Shown in pieces: positions 43,516 to 52,174 of a stretch of DNA of 64,000 nucleotides (positions are counted from its first letter, which is position 1; each line of letters starts with the position of its first letter). The stretch comes from Halomonas sp. UBA3074 (lineage in GTDB: Bacteria > Pseudomonadota > Gammaproteobacteria > Pseudomonadales > Halomonadaceae). The stretch covers positions 1 to 64,000 of the forward strand of contig NZ_DFBS01000049.1 in NCBI RefSeq assembly GCF_002366715.1, written 5' to 3'. The position numbers and the translations under genes are program-made. The notes under the pieces are model-generated. The model searched no databases. It worked only from the letters and a program-made list of their open reading frames with translations, and had not been told where the DNA came from.

Positions 43516-44075
43516 AAGGGGAGATGAAGCGAAGCACTTAGCATATTGAGGTGGCTTAGGGTGGGGGTGTTGACACGCTCGTACTCTAAGCGGCTGACCA
43601 GCCGATTGACCGTCACCGTGGCGCCGAAACCCTGCAGGAGGGCGGTGCCACTTTCGTCGGCACCCTCTACATCGCTTTCGCCCCGCCATTCGGTAATGCC
43701 AGATTTCGCATAAACACTAAAAGCGCCCATGCGAACACCGGCCACAATGGCGCCGCCAAGACTTAACGTATCCCTAATCAGTGGGTTAATACTGGAAGCG
43801 CTGGAAATTTCCTCGCTTTCCCGATAGGCGATTTCTGCGCCAATGTCTAACTGAGGCAGCCGCCAGGGGCTGTATCCCGCGGTTAGCCGGAACCCGCTGG
43901 TGTAGGTGTCCAAGCTGCTAAGATCGCTGCCTTCCAGAATGACGCCATTGTCGAGCTGCATGAGCTCGCTGTCGGGGGCGGTGTACGCCATGACCGGCGG
44001 ATTTTCGTCGGCATAGGCGCTAAACCAGGGGACTGAGCAGCAGAGCAGGGTGCTTGCCAAGCGTTTGATTGGCAT
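43512..44075 (-). CDS. Small outer-membrane beta-barrel protein
   Basis: This 187-aa protein has a signal peptide (MPIKRLASTLLCCSVPWFSA-YA). Alternating amphipathic strands (GFRLTAGYSP, LDIGAEIAYRESEE, SLGGAIVAGVRMG, AFSVYAKSGITEWRG, GFGATVTVNRLVSRLEYERV) and a final Phe (SASLHLPF) are the BAM-recognition hallmark of an outer-membrane barrel. The size suggests eight strands, as in OmpA/OmpW-like domains. The ligand and role are unknown. It is probably a separate unit from the methyltransferase gene upstream (100-base gap). Confidence 0.75.
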   Translation of the reverse strand: MPIKRLASTLLCCSVPWFSAYADENPPVMAYTAPDSELMQLDNGVILEGSDLSSLDTYTSGFRLTAGYSPWRLPQLDIGAEIAYRESEEISSASSINPLIRDTLSLGGAIVAGVRMGAFSVYAKSGITEWRGESDVEGADESGTALLQGFGATVTVNRLVSRLEYERVNTPTLSHLNMLSASLHLPF

Positions 44076-44174
44076 TTCTCGTACACCTATTGTTTTATAC
44101 CCACCGACTGCCGTTTTAAACCCACAGATTGTCGTGTAGATACGGGTAGAGAGAAAAAGCTATTCCTATCCAGG

Positions 44175-44999
44175 TTAGCAACTGGCCTGGATTTCCACCA
44201 CTTTAATTGCGCCCTTGGCGAGGTTATCGACTAAATTTTTACCCATGTTGATGAAACGCTCGCCAAATACCCATTGGGGCGAGAGAACGGCTTGGCGAGG
44301 TGTCTGCTCTTTTTCACGCTGGCGCTGGCGCCATGTCAGCGCGAGTTCGCTCCAATCCTCCCTGTGCTCCACTACAAAGCCACTTGTGTTGAGCAAATCG
44401 CTTAACGTCTCAAGGGTGAGCAGATGCGAATGTTCAGCACTTGCTGCCCAAGGCACTGGGTAGCTGAGATGTGCCACGTTGGGGCCGCTAACCACTTCGT
44501 GCATGACCACCTGCCCACCAGGGCGCAGCACGCGCAAGCTCTCAGCAAGCACTCTGATGGTATCGGGCATATTGAGCAGGCTGTGTTGAAACACAACGGC
44601 ATCGAAGCTGTTAGCGGCAAACGGCAGGGCGCTGGCATCGCCGGTCACCCAGGCAAGCGGTGCGGTGCCGGGCGGTATCGCCCGCCTACTCAGCGCTTTG
44701 TTGAGCGCATTGAAACCGTGCGTAATATCCAGCCCGGTCATTTGAAAGCCGAGCATTGCACCCTGGCGCATTAAGCCTCCCAGTCCCGCGCCGATATCCA
44801 GCACCTTGCCATGAGTGGCTGGGTTAAGCCGTTCAAGCAGCCGCGTGGAAGCCGCCACGCCGCCGATATGCAGTTGATCCAGCGGGGCGAGTTGGTAAAG
44901 CGTTGGGCCGTCGGGGTAGTGGGCGTCAATCTGCGCCAACACATCATCAGCGCGTAGGCCGCGCTGATAATGGTCTGCCAACGGGTGGAAGGTAGGCAT
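44175..44999 (-). CDS. Class I SAM-dependent methyltransferase
   Basis: This 274-aa Rossmann methyltransferase has motif I VLDIGAGLGGLMRQGA (about 66-81), motif II GLDITHG, GDASALPFAANSFDAVVFQH and the post-motif LRVLRPGGQVVMHE. The segment DQLHIGGVAAS before motif I recalls sarcosine/dimethylglycine-type and UbiE-like enzymes, but the substrate cannot be assigned. Its start is six bases after the acyl-CoA ligase stop, so it is probably the last gene of the leucine operon, an unusual partner for that pathway. Confidence 0.8.
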   Translation of the reverse strand: MPTFHPLADHYQRGLRADDVLAQIDAHYPDGPTLYQLAPLDQLHIGGVAASTRLLERLNPATHGKVLDIGAGLGGLMRQGAMLGFQMTGLDITHGFNALNKALSRRAIPPGTAPLAWVTGDASALPFAANSFDAVVFQHSLLNMPDTIRVLAESLRVLRPGGQVVMHEVVSGPNVAHLSYPVPWAASAEHSHLLTLETLSDLLNTSGFVVEHREDWSELALTWRQRQREKEQTPRQAVLSPQWVFGERFINMGKNLVDNLAKGAIKVVEIQASC

Positions 45000-45005
45000 G
45001 GCCCG

Positions 45006-46709
45006 TTACGGCTCTTGATCCAGGCCTAGCTCCTGAATCGAAATTTCGCGCATTTTGAATTTCTGAATCTTACCGGTGACGGTCATGGGGAATTCGTCAA
45101 CGAACTTGAAATAGCGCGGAATTTTGAAGTGGGTAATTTTGCCTTTGCAGTACTCGCGCAGCTCTTCACCGGTGACTTCGCCCGCGGTACTGTTGAGTTT
45201 CACCCAGGCAATCAGCTCTTCGCCGTACTTCTTATCCGGCACGCCGGTGACCTGTACTTCTGAAATCGCCGGGTGGGCATAAAGGAATTCTTCGATCTCC
45301 TTGGGATACACGTTCTCGCCGCCGCGAATAACCATGTCCTTAATGCGTCCCACGATCTGGATATAGCCCTCTTCATCCATGGTGGCCAGGTCGCCAGTGT
45401 GCATCCAGCCCGCTTCATCGATCGCTTCGGCGGTGGCTTTATCGTTGTTCCAATACTTCAGCATCACGCTGTAGCCGCGGGTACACAGCTCACCGATTTC
45501 ACCTCTGGGCAAAATACCGCCATTGCCGGGGTCGACTATCTTGTTTTCCAGGTGAGGCTGAGTGCGGCCCACGGTGGAAACGCGCTTCTCGATGCTGTCG
45601 TTAGCGCCGGTCTGGGTAGACACCGGGCTGGTTTCGGTCATGCCGTAGGCGATTTGCACGCCCTTCATGTTCATCTTGCTGATGACCTGCTTCATGATCT
45701 CTGCCGGGCAGATCGAGCCCGCCATGATGCCAGTACGTAGCGACGAGAGATCGGTGCTGGGGAAATCCGGGTGATCCAGCTCGGCGATAAACATAGTCGG
45801 CACGCCGTAAAGCGCGGTGGCTTTCTGTTCGTGAACGGCTTTCAGCACTTTGCCGGGGTCGAAGCCCTCGTCCGGATAAATCATGGCCGCGCCGTGGGTC
45901 ACACAGCCCAGGTTGCCCATCACCATACCGAAACAGTGGTAGAGCGGTACCGGAATCACCAAGCGGTCTTCGCTAGTAAAGCCCATGCTTTCCGCCACAA
46001 AAAAACCGTTATTGAGAATATTGTGGTGAGAAAGGGTGGCGCCTTTAGGAAAGCCCGTGGTGCCTGAGGTGTACTGAATGTTGATCGCGTCATCGAACTG
46101 GAGCGTTGCCTGTAGGTCGTCCACATCGGTTTGGCTGATCTTGTTGGCCTCGCTCATCAAATCAGACCAGCGCCACATGCCGCTGTATTTTTCGCCGCTT
46201 AAATTAATGATGCACTCAAGGTCGGGTAGTTTCTGTGATTTCAGCTCGCCTTCGGCACAGGCGTTGAGTTCGGGGGCCAGCTCGTAAAGCATGCCGCTGT
46301 AGTCGGAGCTTTTAAAGCAGTTAGCGGTGACCAAAAAGCGTGCACCGGACTGGTTGAGTGCGTACTCCAATTCGTGGGTGCGGTAAGACGGGTTGATATT
46401 GACCAGAATGGCGCCAATTTTGGCGGTGGCAAACTGGGTCAGCGTCCACTCGCTGCAGTTAGGTGCCCAGATAGCCACCCGGTCGCCTTTTTGAACGCCG
46501 ATCGCGAGCAGGGCGCGGGCGCAGCGATTGACCTCTTCCTGAAGCTGCCGGTAGCTCCAGTGGATATTCTGATGCAGCACAATCAGCGCGTCGTTATCGG
46601 CATATTGCGTGGCGATCTGGTCGAATTTGTCGCCAATCGTCATGCCCAGCAGCGGTTTGTCGGCCATGCTGCTGGTGTAGCTGGGTTGGGTAAGAGCAGA
46701 TGATGCCAT
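45006..46709 (-). CDS. AMP-forming acyl-CoA synthetase
   Basis: This 567-aa ANL-superfamily ligase has the AMP-binding loop QYTSGTTGFPKGATLSHHN, GYSVMLKYWN, the TGDLA hinge MHTGDLATMDEEGYIQIVGR, and the C-terminal catalytic Lys in MTVTGKIQKFKMRE. It resembles medium-chain/ACSF2-type fatty acyl-CoA synthetases. Within this operon it could activate isovalerate or related short branched acids, which is inference. It lies 57 bases downstream of mvaB in the same direction. Confidence 0.87.
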   Translation of the reverse strand: MASSALTQPSYTSSMADKPLLGMTIGDKFDQIATQYADNDALIVLHQNIHWSYRQLQEEVNRCARALLAIGVQKGDRVAIWAPNCSEWTLTQFATAKIGAILVNINPSYRTHELEYALNQSGARFLVTANCFKSSDYSGMLYELAPELNACAEGELKSQKLPDLECIINLSGEKYSGMWRWSDLMSEANKISQTDVDDLQATLQFDDAINIQYTSGTTGFPKGATLSHHNILNNGFFVAESMGFTSEDRLVIPVPLYHCFGMVMGNLGCVTHGAAMIYPDEGFDPGKVLKAVHEQKATALYGVPTMFIAELDHPDFPSTDLSSLRTGIMAGSICPAEIMKQVISKMNMKGVQIAYGMTETSPVSTQTGANDSIEKRVSTVGRTQPHLENKIVDPGNGGILPRGEIGELCTRGYSVMLKYWNNDKATAEAIDEAGWMHTGDLATMDEEGYIQIVGRIKDMVIRGGENVYPKEIEEFLYAHPAISEVQVTGVPDKKYGEELIAWVKLNSTAGEVTGEELREYCKGKITHFKIPRYFKFVDEFPMTVTGKIQKFKMREISIQELGLDQEP

Positions 46710-46766
46710 GGGTATTTCTCCGATGTCTTTTTCTTATCTAAACGGGAAGTCAGGCGGCATTTATTA

Positions 46767-47672
46767 TTATTTACGGGTGCCTAATGCTAGCGCGACTTTG
46801 GAACTGGGCTTGCGGCCTAGCGCATGGGTAATCCAATAACCGGTATCGATCACCGCTTGCAGGTCGATGCCCGTCTTGATCCCCAGCCCCTCAAGCAGAT
46901 AGAGCACATCTTCAGTCGCCACATTGCCGGAAGCGCCTTTGGCATAGGGGCAGCCACCGAGACCGGCAGTAGCGGCGTCAACAATGCTGATGCCTTCTTC
47001 CATCACCGCGTAAAGGTTCGCCAGCGCCATGCCGTAGGTGTCGTGAAAGTGGGCGGCCAGAAACTCAATGGGCACCTGCTGGCGCGTCGCCTCGATCATG
47101 CGTTTAGCCGCCAGCGGCGTACCGACGCCAATCGTGTCACCTAGCGACACTTCGTAGCAGCCCATCTCATAAAGCGCTTTGGCTACCTCAGCCACTTGGT
47201 CAGGGGCAATCTCGCCTTCGTAAGGGCAGCCCAACACACACGAAACATAGCCACGCACGCGCACGCCCGCCTCTCGGGCGCGCTCTAACACAGGCTCAAA
47301 CCGTGTCAGCGATTCAGCAATCGAGCAGTTGATGTTTTTTTGGGAGAAGGCTTCTGATGCCGCGCCAAACACCGCGACCTCCTCAACGCCCACCGACAGG
47401 GCGTTTTCCAGTCCCTTTAGGTTAGGCGTCAGCGCGGAATACACCACGCCGGGTTGGCGCTGAATGCCGCCCATGACCTCAACAGCGTCGCCCATTTGCG
47501 GTACCCATTTAGGTGAGACGAAGCTGGCCGCCTCAATATGGGTGATCCCCGCGTTGGCGAGCCGCTCGATCAAGGCGATCTTGGTCGCGGTGGGTACCAT
47601 CGCCCCCGGCTCGTTTTGTAAGCCGTCCCGAGGGGCCATTTCAAATAACTTGACGGACGTAGGCAGTGCCAT
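46767..47672 (-). CDS. mvaB: Hydroxymethylglutaryl-CoA lyase
   Basis: This 301-aa TIM-barrel lyase splits HMG-CoA into acetyl-CoA and acetoacetate, the last step of leucine degradation. The start of the barrel is KLFEMAPRDGLQNEPG, and the catalytic Cys is in the family motif GLGGCPYAKGASGNVATED. HFHDTYGMALANL supplies the metal-binding His pair. ATG 47672 has AGGAG eight bases upstream; a longer in-frame start overlaps liuD and is rejected. It is also called LiuE in pseudomonads. Confidence 0.94.
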   Translation of the reverse strand: MALPTSVKLFEMAPRDGLQNEPGAMVPTATKIALIERLANAGITHIEAASFVSPKWVPQMGDAVEVMGGIQRQPGVVYSALTPNLKGLENALSVGVEEVAVFGAASEAFSQKNINCSIAESLTRFEPVLERAREAGVRVRGYVSCVLGCPYEGEIAPDQVAEVAKALYEMGCYEVSLGDTIGVGTPLAAKRMIEATRQQVPIEFLAAHFHDTYGMALANLYAVMEEGISIVDAATAGLGGCPYAKGASGNVATEDVLYLLEGLGIKTGIDLQAVIDTGYWITHALGRKPSSKVALALGTRK

Positions 47673-47682
47673 GAATGAGCTC

Positions 47683-49722
47683 CTATTCGCTGGGGGCAAA
47701 GTCGAGAAGGATAGCACCCTGGCTGACCGTCTCGCCCGCCTGGAAATGGAAGGTTTCCACGCTACCGTCAGCCGGAGCGGTCATGGTGTGCTCCATTTTC
47801 ATCGCTTCCATCACCATCAGTGGCATGCCTTTCTCAACCACCTTTCCAGGCTCCACCAAGAGAGCTACCACCGTGCCATTCATGGGGGCAGTGAGAGTGG
47901 ATTCCGTTTCGTGGTGGCCGTGATCAATGGCATCAATGCGCCGCCAGAACAGGCGGGTTTCGCCGTTCGGGTCGGCCATGACGACCACATGACCATCCTG
48001 GCGCGCCTGCAGGCGACGGCGATGGCCATTCAAGGTAACGGCGACTGCGTCACCGGTGAGCGGCTGCAGGCTGGCGGTAAGGGTTTCTTCACCAATGGTG
48101 AGGTTCCACAGTGATTCGCCCGCGTTGCGTTTACCTTCGACGATCACTACCGCGTCATCGCTGTCAGCGGCTTGAACCTTTGCCGTGTCACACAGCGCAA
48201 TACGAATGGTGTGTGGCGCATTGAGGCGAAAGCCATCGTGACGATCCCACGGTGAATCGCTCTCGCACTCCTGGGCCAAGTGGTGCAGACCAATCAAAGC
48301 TGCGCTGGCATAGGCGTCTATGCTGTAACTGCGTGGTGCAAACAGCGTCGCTTCGTTGCGCTCGATGAAGCGGGTATCCAGCTCCACGTTTTTAAAACCT
48401 GGGTGCGTTGCCAAGCGCATCAGAAAGGCACGGTTGGTGACCACGCCTTGAACGTCCAGTGCCGCCAAGGCGCGGTTGAGCGTGGCGAGCGCTGCATCGC
48501 GGTCAGGCCCATGAACGATTAGCTTGGCGAGCATGGGGTCGTAGTGCATCGACACCGCATCACCACTCTCTACGCCGCTGTCTAAACGCACCTGATCAGC
48601 GCTTAACCCAGCGCCTTCTAAATCCAGCGCGAAGCGGTTCAGTAGGCCGGTAGCGGGCAGAAAATCCTGCTCCGGGTCTTCGGCGTAAATGCGTGCTTCA
48701 AAGCTATGACCGGTAATCGTCAGCTCTTCCTGGGTACAAGGCAGCGGTTCGCCCATGGCCACGCGTAGCTGCCACTCGACCAGATCCTGGCCGGTGATCA
48801 TTTCGGTGACGGGGTGCTCGACCTGCAGGCGAGTGTTCATCTCCATAAAGTAGAACGAGCCATCGGCATCTAGCAGAAACTCGACGGTGCCTGCGCCCAC
48901 GTATCCGATTTCCTGGGCGGCGCGCACGGCGGCATCGCCCATGGCGCAGCGTAGCTCGGCGGTCATGCCGGGGGCGGGGGCTTCTTCGATCACTTTTTGA
49001 TGGCGGCGCTGAACGCTGCAGTCCCGCTCGAATAGATACACGCCGTTGCCATGGCGGTCGCAGAATACCTGCACTTCCACGTGGCGTGGCTGCACCAGGT
49101 ATTTCTCGATCAGCATGCGGTCGTCGCCAAAGGCGGCTTTAGACTCACGGCGGCAGCCGTCTAACGCGGCCTGAAAACCATCACTTGATTCGACCACGCG
49201 CATGCCTTTACCACCGCCACCGGCGCTGGCTTTAAGCATGACCGGATAGCCAATTTTGTCGGCTTCGCTGCGCAGCAGGGCGTCGTCCTGATCATCGCCG
49301 TGATAGCCCGGCACCAGCGGCACGCCCGCATTGGCCATGCGTGCTTTGGCGGCGGATTTATCGCCCATGGCGGCAATCGCTGAGGCGGGCGGGCCAACGA
49401 AGGTAATACCCGCTTCTTCAAGGGCTTTGACGAAGCCGCCGTTTTCAGACAGGAAACCGTAGCCGGGGTGAATGGCGCCGGTGCCGGTACGTTTGGCAGC
49501 GTCGATGACGGCATTGATATTGAGATAACTTTCCCGCGCGGCGGCGGGGCCTAAACGCACGGCCTCGTCAGCTTCGCGTACATGCCTGGCGCTGGCGTCG
49601 GCATCCGAATAGACGGCGACGGTTTTTAACCCCATACGGCGAGCCGTGCGCATTACCCGGCAGGCGATCTCGCCGCGGTTGGCGACCAGCAGGGTGTCGA
49701 ATTTGGTCGGTTCAAGCGTCAT
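47683..49722 (-). CDS. liuD: Methylcrotonyl-CoA carboxylase biotin-containing alpha subunit
   Basis: This 679-aa protein has a biotin carboxylase domain at about 10-450 (LVANRGEIACRVMRTARRMG, GAIHPGYGFLSENG, SAGGGGKGMRVV, VQRRHQKVIEEAP). A middle domain follows, then the C-terminal biotinyl domain with the carrier Lys in VMEAMKMEHTM. With LiuB it carboxylates 3-methylcrotonyl-CoA. It overlaps liuC by four bases (ATGA), which suggests coupled translation. Confidence 0.94.
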   Translation of the reverse strand: MTLEPTKFDTLLVANRGEIACRVMRTARRMGLKTVAVYSDADASARHVREADEAVRLGPAAARESYLNINAVIDAAKRTGTGAIHPGYGFLSENGGFVKALEEAGITFVGPPASAIAAMGDKSAAKARMANAGVPLVPGYHGDDQDDALLRSEADKIGYPVMLKASAGGGGKGMRVVESSDGFQAALDGCRRESKAAFGDDRMLIEKYLVQPRHVEVQVFCDRHGNGVYLFERDCSVQRRHQKVIEEAPAPGMTAELRCAMGDAAVRAAQEIGYVGAGTVEFLLDADGSFYFMEMNTRLQVEHPVTEMITGQDLVEWQLRVAMGEPLPCTQEELTITGHSFEARIYAEDPEQDFLPATGLLNRFALDLEGAGLSADQVRLDSGVESGDAVSMHYDPMLAKLIVHGPDRDAALATLNRALAALDVQGVVTNRAFLMRLATHPGFKNVELDTRFIERNEATLFAPRSYSIDAYASAALIGLHHLAQECESDSPWDRHDGFRLNAPHTIRIALCDTAKVQAADSDDAVVIVEGKRNAGESLWNLTIGEETLTASLQPLTGDAVAVTLNGHRRRLQARQDGHVVVMADPNGETRLFWRRIDAIDHGHHETESTLTAPMNGTVVALLVEPGKVVEKGMPLMVMEAMKMEHTMTAPADGSVETFHFQAGETVSQGAILLDFAPSE

Positions 49723-50543
49723 GAGCGTGGCTCCGCAGCGTTATTGTTGTCTTCAGGTGACGTCCAGGCGGGGCGGCGCTTCTCAAAGAAACTGGATAAA
49801 CCCTCCTGGCCCTCTGGACTTACCCGCAGCTTGGCGATGACCTGGCAGGTGTGTTCGCGGGTGTTGTCACTGTCTTGCGCTTGAGCCACCGAGGCCATCA
49901 GCGCTTTGGTGGCGCGCTGGGCCTGGGGCGATCCGGCTAATAGGGTGGCCAGCATGATGTTCACTTCGTCGTCTAACTTATCGTGCTCCACCACCAGATG
50001 GACTAAACCCAGCGCGAGCGCTATTTCGGCGTCCATGACTTCTGCGGTTAACGCATAGCGGCGCATTTGTCGCTCGCCCAGGGCCCGCTGGACGTAAGGG
50101 CTGATGACTGCGGGCGATAAACCAATTTTGACTTCCGAAAGGCAGAATTTGGCCTTACCTGAGGCGACCACCACATCGCAGCAGGCAGCCAAGCCCACTG
50201 CGCCGCCAAAGGCTGCGCCTTGCACACGGCAGATGGTCGGGCAGGGCAGCGTATCCAGGCCGTGCATCAGGGCTGCCAGCTTGCGGGAATCGGCGAGGTT
50301 ATCTTCCAGGTCGTAATCGACCATGCGCTTCATCCAGTTCAGATCGGCACCCGCGGAGAAGCTCTTGCCTTCTGAAGCAAGCACTACCGCGCGCACTTCG
50401 CCTGCTTCAGCTTGCCTATGCAGTGCTTCAAGGTGTGCGTTTAGCTCGGCAATCAGGCTGTCGTCAAAGGCGTTATGCACCTCGGGGCGGTTTAAGGTCA
50501 GACGGGCGACGCCGCCTTCAATCATCAGTGTTGAGTACGCCAT
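49719..50543 (-). CDS. liuC: Methylglutaconyl-CoA hydratase (enoyl-CoA hydratase family)
   Basis: This 274-aa crotonase-fold protein has the oxyanion-hole segments SEGKSFSAGADLNWMKRM and GAAFGGAVGLAACCDVV and the acidic CLSEVKIGLSPAVIS typical of LiuC. It hydrates 3-methylglutaconyl-CoA to HMG-CoA between the carboxylase and lyase steps. Family and position agree. It lies between liuB and liuD with minimal spacing. Confidence 0.9.
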   Translation of the reverse strand: MAYSTLMIEGGVARLTLNRPEVHNAFDDSLIAELNAHLEALHRQAEAGEVRAVVLASEGKSFSAGADLNWMKRMVDYDLEDNLADSRKLAALMHGLDTLPCPTICRVQGAAFGGAVGLAACCDVVVASGKAKFCLSEVKIGLSPAVISPYVQRALGERQMRRYALTAEVMDAEIALALGLVHLVVEHDKLDDEVNIMLATLLAGSPQAQRATKALMASVAQAQDSDNTREHTCQVIAKLRVSPEGQEGLSSFFEKRRPAWTSPEDNNNAAEPRS

Positions 50544-50555
50544 GGTGATTGCCCC

Positions 50556-52163
50556 TTACATCCGGAACACGCCGAAGCGTGTCTCTTCGATTTCTGCATT
50601 CATCGCGGCGGCAAGTGACAGGCCGAGCACATCACGGGTTTGCAGCGGATCGATCACGCCGTCGTCCCACAGTCGCGCACTGGCGTAGTAGGGGTGGCCT
50701 TGGTGCTCGTACTGCTCGCGGGTGGGCTGCTTAAAGGCTTCTTCTTCCTCTTTGCTCCACTCGCGGCCTTCGCGTTCGTGCTGCTCGCGCTTAACCTGGG
50801 CCAACACGCCTGCTGCCTGCTCGCCGCCCATCACTGAAATGCGCGCGTTGGGCCACATGAAGAGCAGGTTGGGGTCGTAGGCGCGGCCACACATGCCGTA
50901 GTTACCGGCGCCAAAGCTGCCGCCAATCAGCACGGTGTATTTGGGTACTTTGGCGCAGGCCACAGCGGTAACTAGCTTGGCGCCGTGCTTGGCAATACCT
51001 TCGTGCTCGTACTTGGAGCCGACCATAAAGCCGGTGATGTTTTGCAGGAAGATCAGTGGAATCTTGCGCTGGGCACATAGCTCGATAAAGTGCGCGCCTT
51101 TCACCGCACTTTCTGAAAACAGCACGCCGTTGTTGGCCACGATGCCCACCGGGTAGCCGTGAATATGCGCAAAGCCGGTGACCAGGGTTTCACCGTAGTA
51201 GCGCTTGAACTCGTCGAAATCGGAGTCATCGACGATACGGCCAATTACTTCGCGCACGTCATAGGGCTTTTTAAGATCCGTTCCCACAATGCCATACAGC
51301 TCGGCAGGGTCGAACTTGGGTGGTTTGGGTGCCTGCGTGGCGAGCTTGCCACGCTTTTGCCAGTTCAGCCGCGATACGCAGGCGCGGGCAAGCTGCAGCG
51401 CGTGAGCGTCGTTTTCCGCGTAGTGGTCGGCCACGCCGCTGACTTTAGCGTGCACATCCGCGCCACCCAAGTCTTCGGCGCTAATGCTTTCGCCGGTGGC
51501 GGCTTTTACCAAGGGCGGGCCACCGAGGAAAATCGTGCCCTGCTCTTTAACGATAATCGACTCGTCCGCCATGGCGGGCACGTAAGCGCCACCGGCGGTG
51601 CAGGACCCCATCACCACAGCAATTTGCGGAATGCCTTCCGCCGACATGGTCGCCTGGTTATAGAAGATGCGCCCGAAGTGCTCGCGGTCAGGGAAGACTT
51701 CATCCTGGCGGGGTAGGAAAGCACCGCCGGAATCGACCAAGTAAATGCACGGCAGGCGATGCTTGCGGGCAATCTCCTGGGCGCGAATATGCTTTTTAAC
51801 CGTGAGCGGAAAGTAGGTGCCGCCTTTGACCGTGGCGTCATTAGCGACAATCACACACTCGACGCCAGAAACCCGGCCAATACCGGTGACGACACCCGCC
51901 GCAGGAATCTCGCTATCGTAAATGTTGTGAGCCGCCAGGGCGGAAAATTCTAAAAATGGCGAACCTTCATCGATCAAGTGATCAATGCGGTCGCGAACAA
52001 ACAGCTTTCCCCGGCTTTCATGGCGCTCGCGGGCTTTGGCACCGCCACCCTGGGCGACGGCAGCGGTCAGTTCACGCAGTTTGTGAACTTCACCGAGCAT
52101 CGAGGCTTCGTTGGCTTGAAACACATCGCTGCGCGGGTTGATCTGGCTATTCACAGTGCTCAT
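50556..52163 (-). CDS. liuB: Methylcrotonyl-CoA carboxylase carboxyltransferase beta subunit
   Basis: This 535-aa carboxyltransferase has N- and C-terminal acyl-CoA carboxylase beta domains (ARERHESRGKLFVRDRI, then GSCTAGGAYVPAMADES, GGPPLVKAATGE, FLQNITGFMVGSKYEHEGIA, GGSFGAGNYGMCGRAYDP). The last segments distinguish methylcrotonyl- from propionyl-CoA carboxylase. It transfers carboxyl from biotin on LiuD to methylcrotonyl-CoA. It is second in the operon after liuA. Confidence 0.95.
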   Translation of the reverse strand: MSTVNSQINPRSDVFQANEASMLGEVHKLRELTAAVAQGGGAKARERHESRGKLFVRDRIDHLIDEGSPFLEFSALAAHNIYDSEIPAAGVVTGIGRVSGVECVIVANDATVKGGTYFPLTVKKHIRAQEIARKHRLPCIYLVDSGGAFLPRQDEVFPDREHFGRIFYNQATMSAEGIPQIAVVMGSCTAGGAYVPAMADESIIVKEQGTIFLGGPPLVKAATGESISAEDLGGADVHAKVSGVADHYAENDAHALQLARACVSRLNWQKRGKLATQAPKPPKFDPAELYGIVGTDLKKPYDVREVIGRIVDDSDFDEFKRYYGETLVTGFAHIHGYPVGIVANNGVLFSESAVKGAHFIELCAQRKIPLIFLQNITGFMVGSKYEHEGIAKHGAKLVTAVACAKVPKYTVLIGGSFGAGNYGMCGRAYDPNLLFMWPNARISVMGGEQAAGVLAQVKREQHEREGREWSKEEEEAFKQPTREQYEHQGHPYYASARLWDDGVIDPLQTRDVLGLSLAAAMNAEIEETRFGVFRM

Positions 52164-52174
52164 GGCGCGACCTT

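Noticed and set aside
47464..48114. 216-codon plus-strand frame opposite mvaB and liuD
   Set aside because: It crosses two conserved minus-strand genes and has no family resemblance.
51159..51716. 185-codon plus-strand frame opposite liuB
   Set aside because: It is a shadow of a highly conserved carboxyltransferase gene; the product has no recognisable domain or start signal.
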